From IMG/VR virus record IMGVR_UViG_3300031977_002862, positions 27,845-91,844 of that record: a stretch of DNA of 64,000 bases. The stretch is one strand, 5' to 3'. This document shows positions 35,189 to 41,888 of this stretch, piece after piece. Position 1 is the stretch's first letter; every line of letters starts with the position of its first letter. Made by a program: the position numbers and the translations under genes. The stretch comes from a virus. The notes below the pieces were generated by a model. That model was not told the DNA's origin and made no database searches. It saw only the letters and a program-made list of their open reading frames with translations.

Positions 35189-35366
35189 GCAAGAAATTAT
35201 GTATAAAATGGATAAGTTCGGTGAGCAGTACGGACATAAGTATGTACTCAACGAATTTATGCTCTATATGAACGATAATCAACTGAAGGAATTTTATGAC
35301 GCATTCAAAAGGCTTCATCCACAATCTTATTATGACGACGAAGGGAACCTACTTGGACAAGATTGA
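35181..35366 (+). CDS. Hypothetical small protein
   Basis: The 61-aa protein from an ATG overlapping the peptidase 3' end is helical and charged (MSRQEIMYKMDKFGEQYGHK, QLKEFYDAFKRLHPQSYYDD). No family recognised. Confidence 0.55.
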   Translation: MSRQEIMYKMDKFGEQYGHKYVLNEFMLYMNDNQLKEFYDAFKRLHPQSYYDDEGNLLGQD

Positions 35367-35367
35367 T

Positions 35368-35448
35368 ATGGCTTACTGGGTTGGCTTTCTTTGTGGTGTG
35401 ATTACACTAAAACTTGTTCTGTTAGGAGTGCTAATATGGTCAATATAA
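35368..35448 (+). CDS. 26-aa membrane peptide
   Basis: ATG 2 nt after the previous stop: MAYWVGFLCGVITLKLVLLG and WSI to the end, a single transmembrane helix. It contains the ribosome site (AGGAG) of the next gene, which it overlaps by 13 nt. Confidence 0.4.
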   Translation: MAYWVGFLCGVITLKLVLLGVLIWSI

Positions 35449-35735
35449 CGGAACCGCTAGAAAAGGTAAATGAGGAATTCTCTGAAACTCTGAAAAGCCT
35501 TGAAGATGGTGAAAACTATTGGAACTATCGAGTAGTAAAACGAGGTTCGTATTATGGTATTCACGAAGTACATTACTGCCAAGGCGGAAAGATTGAGTTG
35601 ATAAGTGAAAATCCTATAGCTATCGAAGCTGATAGCAAAGAAAGTGTAAAATGGATAATGAGAATGATGCAAGCCAACTGGGTTTTGCCTACAATCGACT
35701 ACGATACGTTGGAGGAAATTGATGACATTGTATGA
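35436..35735 (+). CDS. Hypothetical protein
   Basis: The 99-aa protein begins at an ATG preceded by TTAGGAG. It is acidic (KVNEEFSETLKSLEDGENYW), with a middle strand region RVVKRGSYYGIHEVHYC that looks like a small beta-sheet domain with a long C-terminal helix (ESVKWIMRMMQANW). Unknown family; soluble. In the early operon between membrane peptides. Confidence 0.6.
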   Translation: MVNITEPLEKVNEEFSETLKSLEDGENYWNYRVVKRGSYYGIHEVHYCQGGKIELISENPIAIEADSKESVKWIMRMMQANWVLPTIDYDTLEEIDDIV

Positions 35736-35883
35736 AATCTTTATGATGCCTGTGGAGCTGTTCAAGATTGCATTTGCTCTTGTAATCTGGGGCATGATGG
35801 TAATGGGAATCTATGAGTTTGTATTCAAATGGCTTGATGCGAACTCCCTAATTGAGAGGGTAAAGAAATGGCTGAAGCGCTAG
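35722..35883 (+). CDS. Small membrane protein
   Basis: A 53-aa protein overlapping the previous gene by 14 nt: a hydrophobic helix (FALVIWGMMVMGIYEFVF) and a basic C-terminus (ERVKKWLKR), suggesting a single-pass inner membrane topology. Confidence 0.5.
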   Translation: MTLYEIFMMPVELFKIAFALVIWGMMVMGIYEFVFKWLDANSLIERVKKWLKR

Positions 35884-35957
35884 GTTTTTTATTCTTTTTT
35901 GCTGTAGGAATTTGTGGCTGTATTTACGGATTGATAGAGGATAATGAAGATGATTGA
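35868..35957 (+). CDS. 29-aa membrane peptide
   Basis: Overlaps the previous gene by 16 nt: MAEALGFLFFFAVGICGCIY then an acidic tail. One transmembrane helix. Confidence 0.4.
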   Translation: MAEALGFLFFFAVGICGCIYGLIEDNEDD

Positions 35958-36090
35958 AGCAATGGCGGCAGCACTTTTTGGAGTGTCTTGTTTAGCAATC
36001 ATAATGTGGGCTTATAAAAAAGATTTGGACAACTTTGATAGAAAGTACCATAAAAGTGATAAACATTATCGAGATAAGGACCACACATGA
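35950..36090 (+). CDS. 46-aa single-pass membrane protein
   Basis: N-terminal hydrophobic helix (MAAALFGVSCLAIIMWAY) and a charged cytoplasmic-type tail rich in Lys, Asp and His (KYHKSDKHYRDKDHT). ATGA overlap with the next gene. Confidence 0.45.
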   Translation: MIEAMAAALFGVSCLAIIMWAYKKDLDNFDRKYHKSDKHYRDKDHT

Positions 36091-36185
36091 AGAATAAACT
36101 TGACAGATTTATTGAAGTATTGGACATAACAGTAATAATTCTATGTACACTAATGATTTTTTTAATCGCGGAGAGCGCATGGTAG
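36087..36185 (+). CDS. 32-aa membrane peptide
   Basis: MKNKLDRFIEVLDITVIILC then LMIFLIAESAW: a single hydrophobic helix. ATGA overlap with the preceding gene and 7-nt overlap with the next. Confidence 0.4.
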   Translation: MKNKLDRFIEVLDITVIILCTLMIFLIAESAW

Positions 36186-36400
36186 AAGGTTTGAAAAGAG
36201 TTGTTTATATCAGTGCAGAACCAGACGGCCCTCACTACGGATTTCCGAAGCGTGTGCCTGAAGAGTATATAACTTGGTTTGGTGACACAGACTATGAGTT
36301 AGCGCCTGGAGTGCGCAAGTGGATGACTTCACAAGGATATCCTGGCGTGAATGGGAAGAATGTACAAATCTGGCATCAGATGAGACTTGTAGATGAATAA
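36179..36400 (+). CDS. Hypothetical soluble protein
   Basis: The 73-aa protein (MVEGLKRVVYISAEPDGPHY at its start, later WFGDTDYELAPGVRKWMTSQ) has a GGAGAGCGC ribosome site before its ATG. Trp/Tyr/Pro-rich and probably a small alpha/beta domain. Unknown function. Confidence 0.6.
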   Translation: MVEGLKRVVYISAEPDGPHYGFPKRVPEEYITWFGDTDYELAPGVRKWMTSQGYPGVNGKNVQIWHQMRLVDE

Positions 36401-36497
36401 ATTATTTTGGGCATTTAAAATGGCTGGAATATGGTTTCTAGTAACTCTTGGGGTTATTAAAGTTCTGGAAATTATACTAGAAGGAGCTATAAAATGA
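36393..36497 (+). CDS. 34-aa membrane peptide
   Basis: MNKLFWAFKMAGIWFLVTLG then VIKVLEIILEGAIK: one hydrophobic helix. Overlaps its neighbours by 8 and 4 nt (ATGA). Confidence 0.4.
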   Translation: MNKLFWAFKMAGIWFLVTLGVIKVLEIILEGAIK

Positions 36498-36616
36498 CTG
36501 ATGATGACCAACTACTTGACGCAGTGATAAGAAAACAAGTAAGTATTTTTACAATCTCAGATGAAAGATTAAGAAAACTTTTTATAATTCTACTTAGAAG
36601 GATAAGAAATAGGTGA
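36494..36616 (+). CDS. 40-aa hypothetical peptide
   Basis: ATGA-coupled to the previous ORF with AGGAG upstream: an acidic N-terminus MTDDDQLLDAVIRKQ and a basic C-terminal helix LRKLFIILLRRIRNR. Amphipathic; may bind membrane or nucleic acid. Confidence 0.4.
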   Translation: MTDDDQLLDAVIRKQVSIFTISDERLRKLFIILLRRIRNR

Positions 36617-36828
36617 AAACTAAAATTTATTGCGTGGTGGAAGACGATACCTGTTGGATTCGTGGAGCCTATTCACGCTTTGAGACGGCCATGAAAATGG
36701 CAAAAGCCTTTCATGGGGTTGATGAAGTAAAACATACTATACGAACGGTTGATTTTGACTTCATTGATTTCGATATCATCGCACAGCACGTCGAGAAAAA
36801 AGTTCTTGACAGAGAGAGGTCATCGTAG
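36613..36828 (+). CDS. Hypothetical protein
   Basis: A 71-aa protein starting with GTG in a GTGA overlap. It has strands KIYCVVEDDTCWIRGAYS and a helix RFETAMKMAKAF, a small alpha/beta pattern. The next promoter's -35 box lies within its last codons. Confidence 0.55.
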   Translation: MKTKIYCVVEDDTCWIRGAYSRFETAMKMAKAFHGVDEVKHTIRTVDFDFIDFDIIAQHVEKKVLDRERSS

Positions 36829-36834
36829 TATAAT
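36806..36834 (+). promoter_or_regulatory. Sigma70-like promoter (leaderless)
   Basis: TTGACA, 17 bp, TATAAT; the ATG of the next gene lies 7 nt after the -10 box, so transcription should begin at or one base before the start codon. Confidence 0.85.
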
Positions 36835-36841
36835 GGATAAC

Positions 36842-37060
36842 ATGACTGTCATCGAATTTCCCGAGCATCCTCGACTAAAGCGAGCCAAGGCGATTCTCGC
36901 CCTCGTCGAAGAAAAAATAAAACGAGGCAAACAGCTCAACGCGGAAGTCGATACGCTCATGATGGAATATAATCTGATAATGCTGCAGATTGCTCCTGTA
37001 GAAATAGAAAAGCTTGCAGCACATTTTGCCACACCTCAACAACTGGAGTTGAATTTCTAA
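36842..37060 (+). CDS. Small helical protein
   Basis: I choose the ATG 7 nt downstream of the -10 box (MTVIEFPEHPRLKRAKAILA), giving 72 aa; the next in-frame ATG upstream lies inside the -10 box. Mostly helical with basic N-terminal half, ending QQLELNF. It may be a DNA- or RNA-binding accessory. It is coupled by TAATG to an HTH-family gene. Confidence 0.6.
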   Translation: MTVIEFPEHPRLKRAKAILALVEEKIKRGKQLNAEVDTLMMEYNLIMLQIAPVEIEKLAAHFATPQQLELNF

Positions 37061-37362
37061 TGTATACGAAGGAAGAAGAGAGTTATCTATTAGAAGCCTA
37101 CATCGGGGCAGAGGACAAGCAACTCGTGATAGACGAGTTAGCCAGCCAACTTCAAAAAAGTCGAAGAAGTATTATCGGCAAGTTGTCCCGTTTAGGTGTA
37201 TACGAAAAAAAGGTCTATCTGACCAAAAGAGGGGAAAACCCTATTACAAAACTAGAACTTGTAGCGGAGATCGCAGCGGCACTGAACATTGAGCTAACAA
37301 AGCTCGAAGGATTAGAAAAAGCTCCAAAGGAAGTTCTAAAATGCTTGAAATTATCTGTGTAG
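37060..37362 (+). CDS. Small HTH-like DNA-binding protein (paralogue family, copy 3)
   Basis: The 100-aa protein starts with a Myb/SANT-like segment (MYTKEEESYLLEAYIGAEDK) whose recognition-type helix reads SRRSIIGKLSRLGVYEKK, aligning with SVRSVISKLKNLDIDYTPK of copies 1 and 2. The C-terminal module (TKLELVAEIAAALN, LEGLEKAPKEVLKCL) also matches. This copy is the clearest link between the early-region copies and those at 60102 and 63645. Confidence 0.72.
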   Translation: MYTKEEESYLLEAYIGAEDKQLVIDELASQLQKSRRSIIGKLSRLGVYEKKVYLTKRGENPITKLELVAEIAAALNIELTKLEGLEKAPKEVLKCLKLSV

Positions 37363-37673
37363 CACTCGCAGTTTATTTCGAGTCGAGAGGAGAAGAGTTA
37401 CAAGGCCAGCGTGCCGTTGCTTCTGTGGTCTGGAACAGAAGAGACGATCCACGTTGGCCTTCTTCGTCTTGTGAAGTAGTAAAACAACCAAATCAGTTTG
37501 CAACACTCTTTGAGCCAACTGATCCAAAAGCTTGGCAGACTGCTGTTTTAGTGGCGGCTGAAACACGCAACAATCGAACCACTCCCGCCTTCTTTTTTGC
37601 CACTCCTGGCCTACATAACTACAAATACCTAGAGACGATTGGAAATCACGAATTCTTTGGACTAGAAGAGTAG
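37341..37673 (+). CDS. SleB-type cell wall hydrolase
   Basis: The 110-aa protein corresponds to the Hydrolase_2 (SleB) domain: ALAVYFESRGEELQGQRAVA, with the catalytic-type glutamate in FESRGE, then SVVWNRRDDPRWP and CEVVKQPNQF. It would cleave the glycan backbone of peptidoglycan, alongside the T4-type lysozyme at 48936. No signal peptide is present, so it would need a holin or act from within. It overlaps the HTH gene by 22 nt and ends the rightward operon. Confidence 0.85.
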   Translation: MLEIICVALAVYFESRGEELQGQRAVASVVWNRRDDPRWPSSSCEVVKQPNQFATLFEPTDPKAWQTAVLVAAETRNNRTTPAFFFATPGLHNYKYLETIGNHEFFGLEE

Positions 37674-37689
37674 GAAGCCTTCGTTCTAC

Positions 37690-38090
37690 TACGGCGGGGC
37701 CGGTCCACCTGTTCGGCTAAGGGGAAACTTCTCCTTTGTCCCCAATGTTTGTGAAAAATCTTTTGAAAATTTTTGGGCTTTTTTCAGGTAAAAAAGTGGC
37801 AGCCAATTAAAAAGACCGAGTAGGTGAAAGGCGGTTGACCCAATTGACCATCCGCCAAATCCCGTATCAGAAGCTTTAGTTGATGCTTCGCATACGTGGG
37901 GTATCAGATCCTTCGTTATTTGACTTCTGTGGAGCAACGCACAACATTTACTATCCGCCTCTCCCTTAGTTCCGAGGCGGGATGTAAGTGTGCGCGAAGC
38001 AGCACTGTATTAAATCAAATCTCAGGATCTGTCTGATTGAAAATATCATGAATCCGCTAATGCGCGGTTCGACTTTGTTGCCAAAATCTT
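37690..38090 (-). ncRNA. Putative structured RNA transcribed leftwards
   Basis: A perfect-spacing promoter reads leftwards into a ~400-nt stretch with no convincing gene but several strong stems: CCGCGCATTAGCGG, CCGCCTC/GAGGCGG (37955-37980) and GGCGG/CCGCC. The best one is a long hairpin at 37861-37900 with CGTAT/ATACG and GAAGC/GCTTC helices. A weak 82-codon frame crosses it but has no ribosome site. It does not match tRNA, tmRNA, RNase P or 6S by eye. Ends are approximate. Confidence 0.45.
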
Positions 38091-38095
38091 TACTT

Positions 38096-38124
38096 ATAAT
38101 AGCAGATCGAAAGTTGAAAGTCAA
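38096..38124 (-). promoter_or_regulatory. Leftward sigma70-like promoter of the structured RNA
   Basis: TTGACT, 17 bp, TATTAT on the minus strand; no ribosome site or start codon follows closely. Confidence 0.65.
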
Positions 38125-38186
38125 GATTTTTTTACACGCAAGGGTAGAGACAATGAGCAGCAATGCTAAAATTTTTAGTGCACAGA

Positions 38187-38212
38187 CAAAAAACCCGTCA
38201 TTTCGACGGGTC
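38187..38212 (-). terminator. Intrinsic terminator of the small minus-strand gene
   Basis: On the minus strand ACCCGTC, GAAAT, GACGGGT then TTTTTT. The stem contains the stop codon of the 54-aa gene. Confidence 0.9.
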
Positions 38213-38362
38213 AATTGTAAGTCCAACTTCGACACTCCACCAGAGCCAGGACAGTGTGAGACTTTTATCGTTCACGAAACCTGAATCTTGATAGTAAATC
38301 AATGCCGGCAGAATGTGAAAGATTGAACTTCGTTTCCAGCAATTTTCGCTTCTCATCCACAT
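38198..38362 (-). CDS. 54-aa protein in a stand-alone unit
   Basis: The ATG has a perfect AAGGAGG ribosome site and lies 20 nt below a consensus promoter; the stop codon lies inside an intrinsic terminator, so this is a compact independent transcription unit. The product (MWMRSENCWKRSSIFHILPA, then SLTLSWLWWSVEVGL) is hydrophobic and Trp-rich with a likely membrane-inserting C-terminal segment. Function unknown; isolated strong expression suggests a takeover or exclusion factor. Confidence 0.75.
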   Translation of the reverse strand: MWMRSENCWKRSSIFHILPALIYYQDSGFVNDKSLTLSWLWWSVEVGLTIDPSK

Positions 38363-38382
38363 AATTTTCCTCCTTTGCAACT

Positions 38383-38411
38383 ATTATAATTGAAAGAGCA
38401 AATTGTGTCAA
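38383..38411 (-). promoter_or_regulatory. Sigma70-like promoter of the 54-aa gene
   Basis: TTGACA, 17 bp, TATAAT on the minus strand, preceded by AATAACTC. Confidence 0.88.
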
Positions 38412-38414
38412 GAG

Positions 38415-38741
38415 TTATTTTTTACCTACTGCATCGGCAGCAAAGAATGCTGAGACGAGTACTGCAATTGAAGCAAAGTACGTTGGTGCAATGTCTGCAA
38501 TGAGATTTGCCGCAGTATCGAGACCAAAAAATGAAGTGCAAAAGATACCAAAAGGATAGAGCAATAAACCAAAGAGCGAAAACCAAGCCATTTTTCGAAT
38601 CGCGTCACGCTGTGCATCTTTATCTTCAAGTTCTTTGCGCTTGAACTCCATGTGCATATCCCACTCTTCTTGTGAAATATGCCCATCACCATTTGCATCA
38701 ATGTGTTTTGCTACTTCAGAATCTACTGTATGCTCGCTCAT
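38415..38741 (-). CDS. EF-hand membrane protein, holin-like
   Basis: The 108-aa protein joins one canonical calcium-binding EF-hand loop (DANGDGHISQEEW, residues about 15-27) and a charged helix to two transmembrane helices (AWFSLFGLLLYPFGIFC and YFASIAVLVSAFFAADAV). Size and topology fit a class II holin with a cytoplasmic Ca-sensing N-terminus, but it is not next to the lysozyme. It ends the long leftward operon containing exported proteins. ATGA overlap with the previous gene. Confidence 0.7.
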   Translation of the reverse strand: MSEHTVDSEVAKHIDANGDGHISQEEWDMHMEFKRKELEDKDAQRDAIRKMAWFSLFGLLLYPFGIFCTSFFGLDTAANLIADIAPTYFASIAVLVSAFFAADAVGKK

Positions 38742-38911
38742 TGCTTTTTCTCACACTTGGCATTGAAGAAGTTCAAAGCTAATGCATCGATTACAGGCTG
38801 AACGTAGTTTTGCATAAAGTTGTCGTCAGCCTTCGTCGGGGTTGCCGCACTTACGGCGCTCGCCACTGTAACCAGAGTTGTTAAACCCGTCCAAATTTCC
38901 ATTAAATCCAT
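38738..38911 (-). CDS. Small hydrophobic protein
   Basis: The start after GAGGAG gives 57 aa: MDLMEIWTGLTTLVTVASAV followed by a soluble C-terminal half with one Cys. It could be a signal peptide or a single membrane helix. Coupled to the EF-hand gene by ATGA, so possibly its partner (antiholin-like), which is speculative. Confidence 0.55.
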   Translation of the reverse strand: MDLMEIWTGLTTLVTVASAVSAATPTKADDNFMQNYVQPVIDALALNFFNAKCEKKQ

Positions 38912-38912
38912 T

Positions 38913-39110
38913 TTAATTCTCCTCTGCAATTGTTGCAATCGCAGCCTTGGAAAGCTGAAACTCTTTCCCATCAGGTCTCTTTAAAGGAATAAAGTTTCGC
39001 TCATCGTTCAAAACCCAATCAAGGGCTCTTCCCTTCAAAGCAGAACTTACGTCCTCTTCTAGACTTCCCGTTACTACATGCCCATTCAACATGGTTACTT
39101 TTACGTTCAT
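38913..39110 (-). CDS. Hypothetical small protein
   Basis: The 65-aa protein starts VKVTMLNGHVVTGSLEED, a strand-turn-strand that resembles an Sm/SH3-like barrel edge, and ends with a helix LSKAAIATIAEE. Similar small proteins occur beside membrane genes of marine phages; no function known. Confidence 0.55.
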   Translation of the reverse strand: MNVKVTMLNGHVVTGSLEEDVSSALKGRALDWVLNDERNFIPLKRPDGKEFQLSKAAIATIAEEN

Positions 39111-39259
39111 ACGAGTAGTATCCCAACTAAGAATCCAATATTCAATCCGATTGAACAGATCAATGCAAAATCCTTCTTGAAGCTTACCGGCTCAAAGTCG
39201 ATAACCTTCATGGCATATTTTCTCGCAGATGCTATTTCTTCCTTAGTAATTACACTCAT
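39107..39259 (-). CDS. 50-aa membrane protein
   Basis: ATGA overlap with the next gene. N-terminal helix ITKEEIASARKYAMKV and a C-terminal membrane helix LICSIGLNIGFLVGILLV. Unknown function. Confidence 0.5.
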   Translation of the reverse strand: MSVITKEEIASARKYAMKVIDFEPVSFKKDFALICSIGLNIGFLVGILLV

Positions 39260-39279
39260 GCTCCCCCCGAGCTGTGGTG

Positions 39280-39738
39280 CTAGTTTGCTAATGGATTATC
39301 TAAAGCTGTCTGGATTTTCTTTTGTAACCTATCTTCTAGCGCTTGGAGCTTTAGCTCCGTATCGTTATAAAGCGAATCTCGCTTATTGTCAAACCTTTCC
39401 GAAGCGCGATCAATCATCTCCGCCACTTCAGAATCTTGTTTACGAACCATATCTTCTACTCGATCTACATTCTTCTCCATTCGATTAAAGTCATCTCTTA
39501 AGTCATTTTTAATGCTGCGAGAGTAGTCGATTGCTTCGTCAAGCTTTGTTTCAATTACTGCGTTTCGTGCCGCAATTTCATCGGTATCGATATTCGCAAT
39601 AATCTCTTTCATATCCATGTAATCTTTGTAAAATTCAAAAACACCCCAAGTAGCTCCGCCTAAAGTCGACAGAGCCGTGACAAGAACCATCATCTTGCCA
39701 CCCTTGAAAGTCATACCCCCGAATTCAACTTCCGCCAT
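39280..39738 (-). CDS. Membrane-anchored coiled-coil protein
   Basis: The 152-aa protein has one hydrophobic segment near the N-terminus (MMVLVTALSTLGGATWGVFEF) followed by a ~110-residue charged coiled coil (heptads around NDLRDDFNRMEKNVDRVEDM). This layout resembles i-spanins or envelope-spanning structural proteins. Because Rz/Rz1-like genes exist elsewhere, it may serve the exported-protein cluster next to it. Confidence 0.65.
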   Translation of the reverse strand: MAEVEFGGMTFKGGKMMVLVTALSTLGGATWGVFEFYKDYMDMKEIIANIDTDEIAARNAVIETKLDEAIDYSRSIKNDLRDDFNRMEKNVDRVEDMVRKQDSEVAEMIDRASERFDNKRDSLYNDTELKLQALEDRLQKKIQTALDNPLAN

Positions 39739-39740
39739 AG

Positions 39741-40142
39741 TTAGTTCTCAAACTGTAGTTGCTGAAGATTGTTCAATTCCTGACGAAGTTTGAGCAGCTC
39801 AAGCCGCTGCTTTTCAAGCTCAATCTTGTAGAATTTTGTACAATCAATGCGTTCTTTTGGTGCTCCAATCGGTATATTTATCTTCGCGTACACACCTACA
39901 TCGCGAATAAAGTTATCGTCTACCGGAGCGTCTGGATTCAGGTAGAGGCTTGGGTCTTGCTGGTTAAGAATACCCACAACACCGAACTCAACACTTGTCG
40001 GGGCTCCGATTGCCATTGAACAGTCAACGTTTCCAGAGCGAATTCGGTCTTGTTGGTAGCCTTTGTTTGTATTGGGAAGATTCAAGTTCAGAGACGATGA
40101 AGCTCCCATCAACAGTGGCAAAACTAGAAGTAAGTATTTCAT
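39741..40142 (-). CDS. Exported protein with C-terminal coiled coil (secreted cluster)
   Basis: I choose the second start, which gives a proper signal peptide (MKYLLLVLPLLMGASSS) and 133 aa. The mature protein contains two Cys (VDCSMA, IDCTKF) probably disulfide-linked, a strand-rich middle (EFGVVGILNQ, DVGVYAKINIP) and a Leu/Glu/Arg coiled coil at the end. It is one of five consecutive exported proteins; see findings. Confidence 0.7.
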   Translation of the reverse strand: MKYLLLVLPLLMGASSSLNLNLPNTNKGYQQDRIRSGNVDCSMAIGAPTSVEFGVVGILNQQDPSLYLNPDAPVDDNFIRDVGVYAKINIPIGAPKERIDCTKFYKIELEKQRLELLKLRQELNNLQQLQFEN

Positions 40143-40513
40143 TGAACCTTCGAGCAAATACGAGATGAAACTGATGTAATTTGCTGGGTCTGGCCTGCCA
40201 AAATCTTTGATTTTGAACAAATATACGTTACTCTGTCTGCATCTTGCTGGCGTATAAATACGCGTATGTCTTTTCTATCTAAGTATTTAATTCTTACAAT
40301 TCTGTCTCCGCTGAGTGCAAAAGGAACAGCTCCCCAGTCTTCGTCAAAAACAGAAAATTCAAAGTACTCAATATCTTGTCGCATATTGAGAAGCTCCATG
40401 TCTGCCTTCCAAATCTTCTGTACATAGGAAGGTTCAAGCTTTGGGTAGACTGGAGTAAACTGGTGGGCCGAAACCGGCCCACACAGCAAGAGTAGTATTA
40501 CAATGCGATACAT
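40139..40513 (-). CDS. Exported protein, beta-sandwich chaperone-like (secreted cluster)
   Basis: The 124-aa precursor has a signal peptide (MYRIVILLLLCGPVSA) and a mature domain starting HQFTPVYPKLEPSYV, with strands such as EYFEFSVFDEDWG. It has Cys residues near the end (TYICSKSK, SRICSKVQ). The pattern vaguely resembles periplasmic pilus-chaperone-like domains; this is tentative. Start codon overlaps its neighbours by 4 and 16 nt. Confidence 0.65.
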   Translation of the reverse strand: MYRIVILLLLCGPVSAHQFTPVYPKLEPSYVQKIWKADMELLNMRQDIEYFEFSVFDEDWGAVPFALSGDRIVRIKYLDRKDIRVFIRQQDADRVTYICSKSKILAGQTQQITSVSSRICSKVQ

Positions 40514-40998
40514 TCAGCGTTCACCACGGAGTTATACGAGCCTGCAGGAAACGACTTCTGGTATCCATACTCGGCAGTCGAAGAGACTTTAAACCAAGTA
40601 GTACCGGCAACAGTAAGATCGAACTCAGTAGTGTTGTTAAACTCTACCTTGTTGGTCTCATAAGATGCCATTGTAGTGTCTGACACTTCATGAACCTCTG
40701 TTTCTCCAGTCCAAGTAACCGTATCGTCGAGCGATGGGCTGCTTGCAAATTCTTCTGGATGTGAGATTGAAGCTTTGTAATAGTCAGCACTAATAACGTC
40801 GTAACGAATGATAGGCAAAACGCCTCCATCCGTAGCAGCGGTGCTAAGTTTATAAGGAACAGGGTTTCCGTAAACACCGCTAGTTTCTGTGGTAATAACA
40901 CACTTAGCTTCCACAGTTCCCTCAATCGGTGCTTCCTCTGCCAGCGCACTTCCGGCGCATAACAGTAAACCTCCTGCAATCAGGTTAGTCAATTTCAT
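40498..40998 (-). CDS. Exported pilin-like beta protein (secreted cluster)
   Basis: A 166-aa precursor with signal peptide MKLTNLIAGGLLLCAGSALA. The mature domain is strand-rich, with Cys near both ends (AKCVITTE and NAECIAL), as in single-disulfide fimbrial or adhesin domains. It lies between other exported proteins. No family named with confidence. Confidence 0.65.
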   Translation of the reverse strand: MKLTNLIAGGLLLCAGSALAEEAPIEGTVEAKCVITTETSGVYGNPVPYKLSTAATDGGVLPIIRYDVISADYYKASISHPEEFASSPSLDDTVTWTGETEVHEVSDTTMASYETNKVEFNNTTEFDLTVAGTTWFKVSSTAEYGYQKSFPAGSYNSVVNAECIAL

Positions 40999-41012
40999 AG
41001 AGTTTCCCCCCT

Positions 41013-41888
41013 CTAATTCTTGTACTGTGATTGTACCATTTCTTCATGGAGCAATTGTTGCGCTAAGCCTACTCTCTTCCCCTGAGCATTAGACGGCATC
41101 GTGGCGTCTGGAATTTCTACTTCTTCTTTGTACACTCTACCATCCAACACAGATAAATACGTTGTTGGAATATAATTCATCGCCATAAGCTCTGCGTGTC
41201 TGGCCTGAGCTTCTGCACTTAGAACGAGTGAGTTGATTCCGCCAAGAAGAACTTCAAGTCCACCTAACTTTTCAATTTTCTCCATTCTTTCACGATCTTC
41301 GTCTTCTTCTTCGTCATCGTCGTCTTCGGCTTTTCGTTCAAGCTCCCCTTGAATCAATTCATCATCCAAAGGATCTTTCACGTATTCCGTTCCGTCAATA
41401 ACTTCGACTACGAAAGGATCGATATACCCTGGACACGCTGGATTACTCTGCGGGTCAAAACAGGGTTCGTACTGGTAATTATAAATTACCGTTGCATCAG
41501 AGACTGTTCCGAAGCCTTCAACTTCAATAGAACCTTGTCCCCACCTCTCAAGCGGAATATCTCCCACCTGAACCAATTTGTTGACTGTGCTGCCAGGACG
41601 GTATGACCAATCGTCTGTCTCCCGAAAGATATATCCTGGACCTTGTAAATCTTCGTTCTGCACATGAACGAGCATATAATCGTCAGTTTCTTTTGTAACT
41701 GTGTAGCGATAGATTACACTTCCAACTGTTAAACCGGCTTGCTGAGGAAGAAGCGTTTGCATTCCCCACACGAGTCCAGCTCCTGCTGCGTTTGGTGTCT
41801 GTCCGTATACTGTGTTAAACTCGCTAGAGTAGCAGTAACACGAGAAGACCAGCAACGCCAGCCCCACCAAGAAGTGTCTTCGTACCAT
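41013..41888 (-). CDS. Exported protein with acidic tract (secreted cluster)
   Basis: The 291-aa precursor has a signal peptide (MVRRHFLVGLALLVFSCYCY), possibly a lipoprotein or Cys-rich leader. A beta-rich domain of about 130 residues has Cys pairs (CFDPQSNPACPG). A highly acidic run (DDDDEEEDEDRE) and a helical C-terminal region follow. The acidic run may bind calcium or separate two domains in the envelope. It overlaps the previous gene by 65 nt. Confidence 0.65.
   Translation of the reverse strand: MVRRHFLVGLALLVFSCYCYSSEFNTVYGQTPNAAGAGLVWGMQTLLPQQAGLTVGSVIYRYTVTKETDDYMLVHVQNEDLQGPGYIFRETDDWSYRPGSTVNKLVQVGDIPLERWGQGSIEVEGFGTVSDATVIYNYQYEPCFDPQSNPACPGYIDPFVVEVIDGTEYVKDPLDDELIQGELERKAEDDDDEEEDEDRERMEKIEKLGGLEVLLGGINSLVLSAEAQARHAELMAMNYIPTTYLSVLDGRVYKEEVEIPDATMPSNAQGKRVGLAQQLLHEEMVQSQYKN

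Noticed and set aside
37689-37937. 82-codon minus-strand frame
   Set aside because: No ribosome site, mixed composition and coincidence with strong RNA stems; treated as part of a putative structured RNA.
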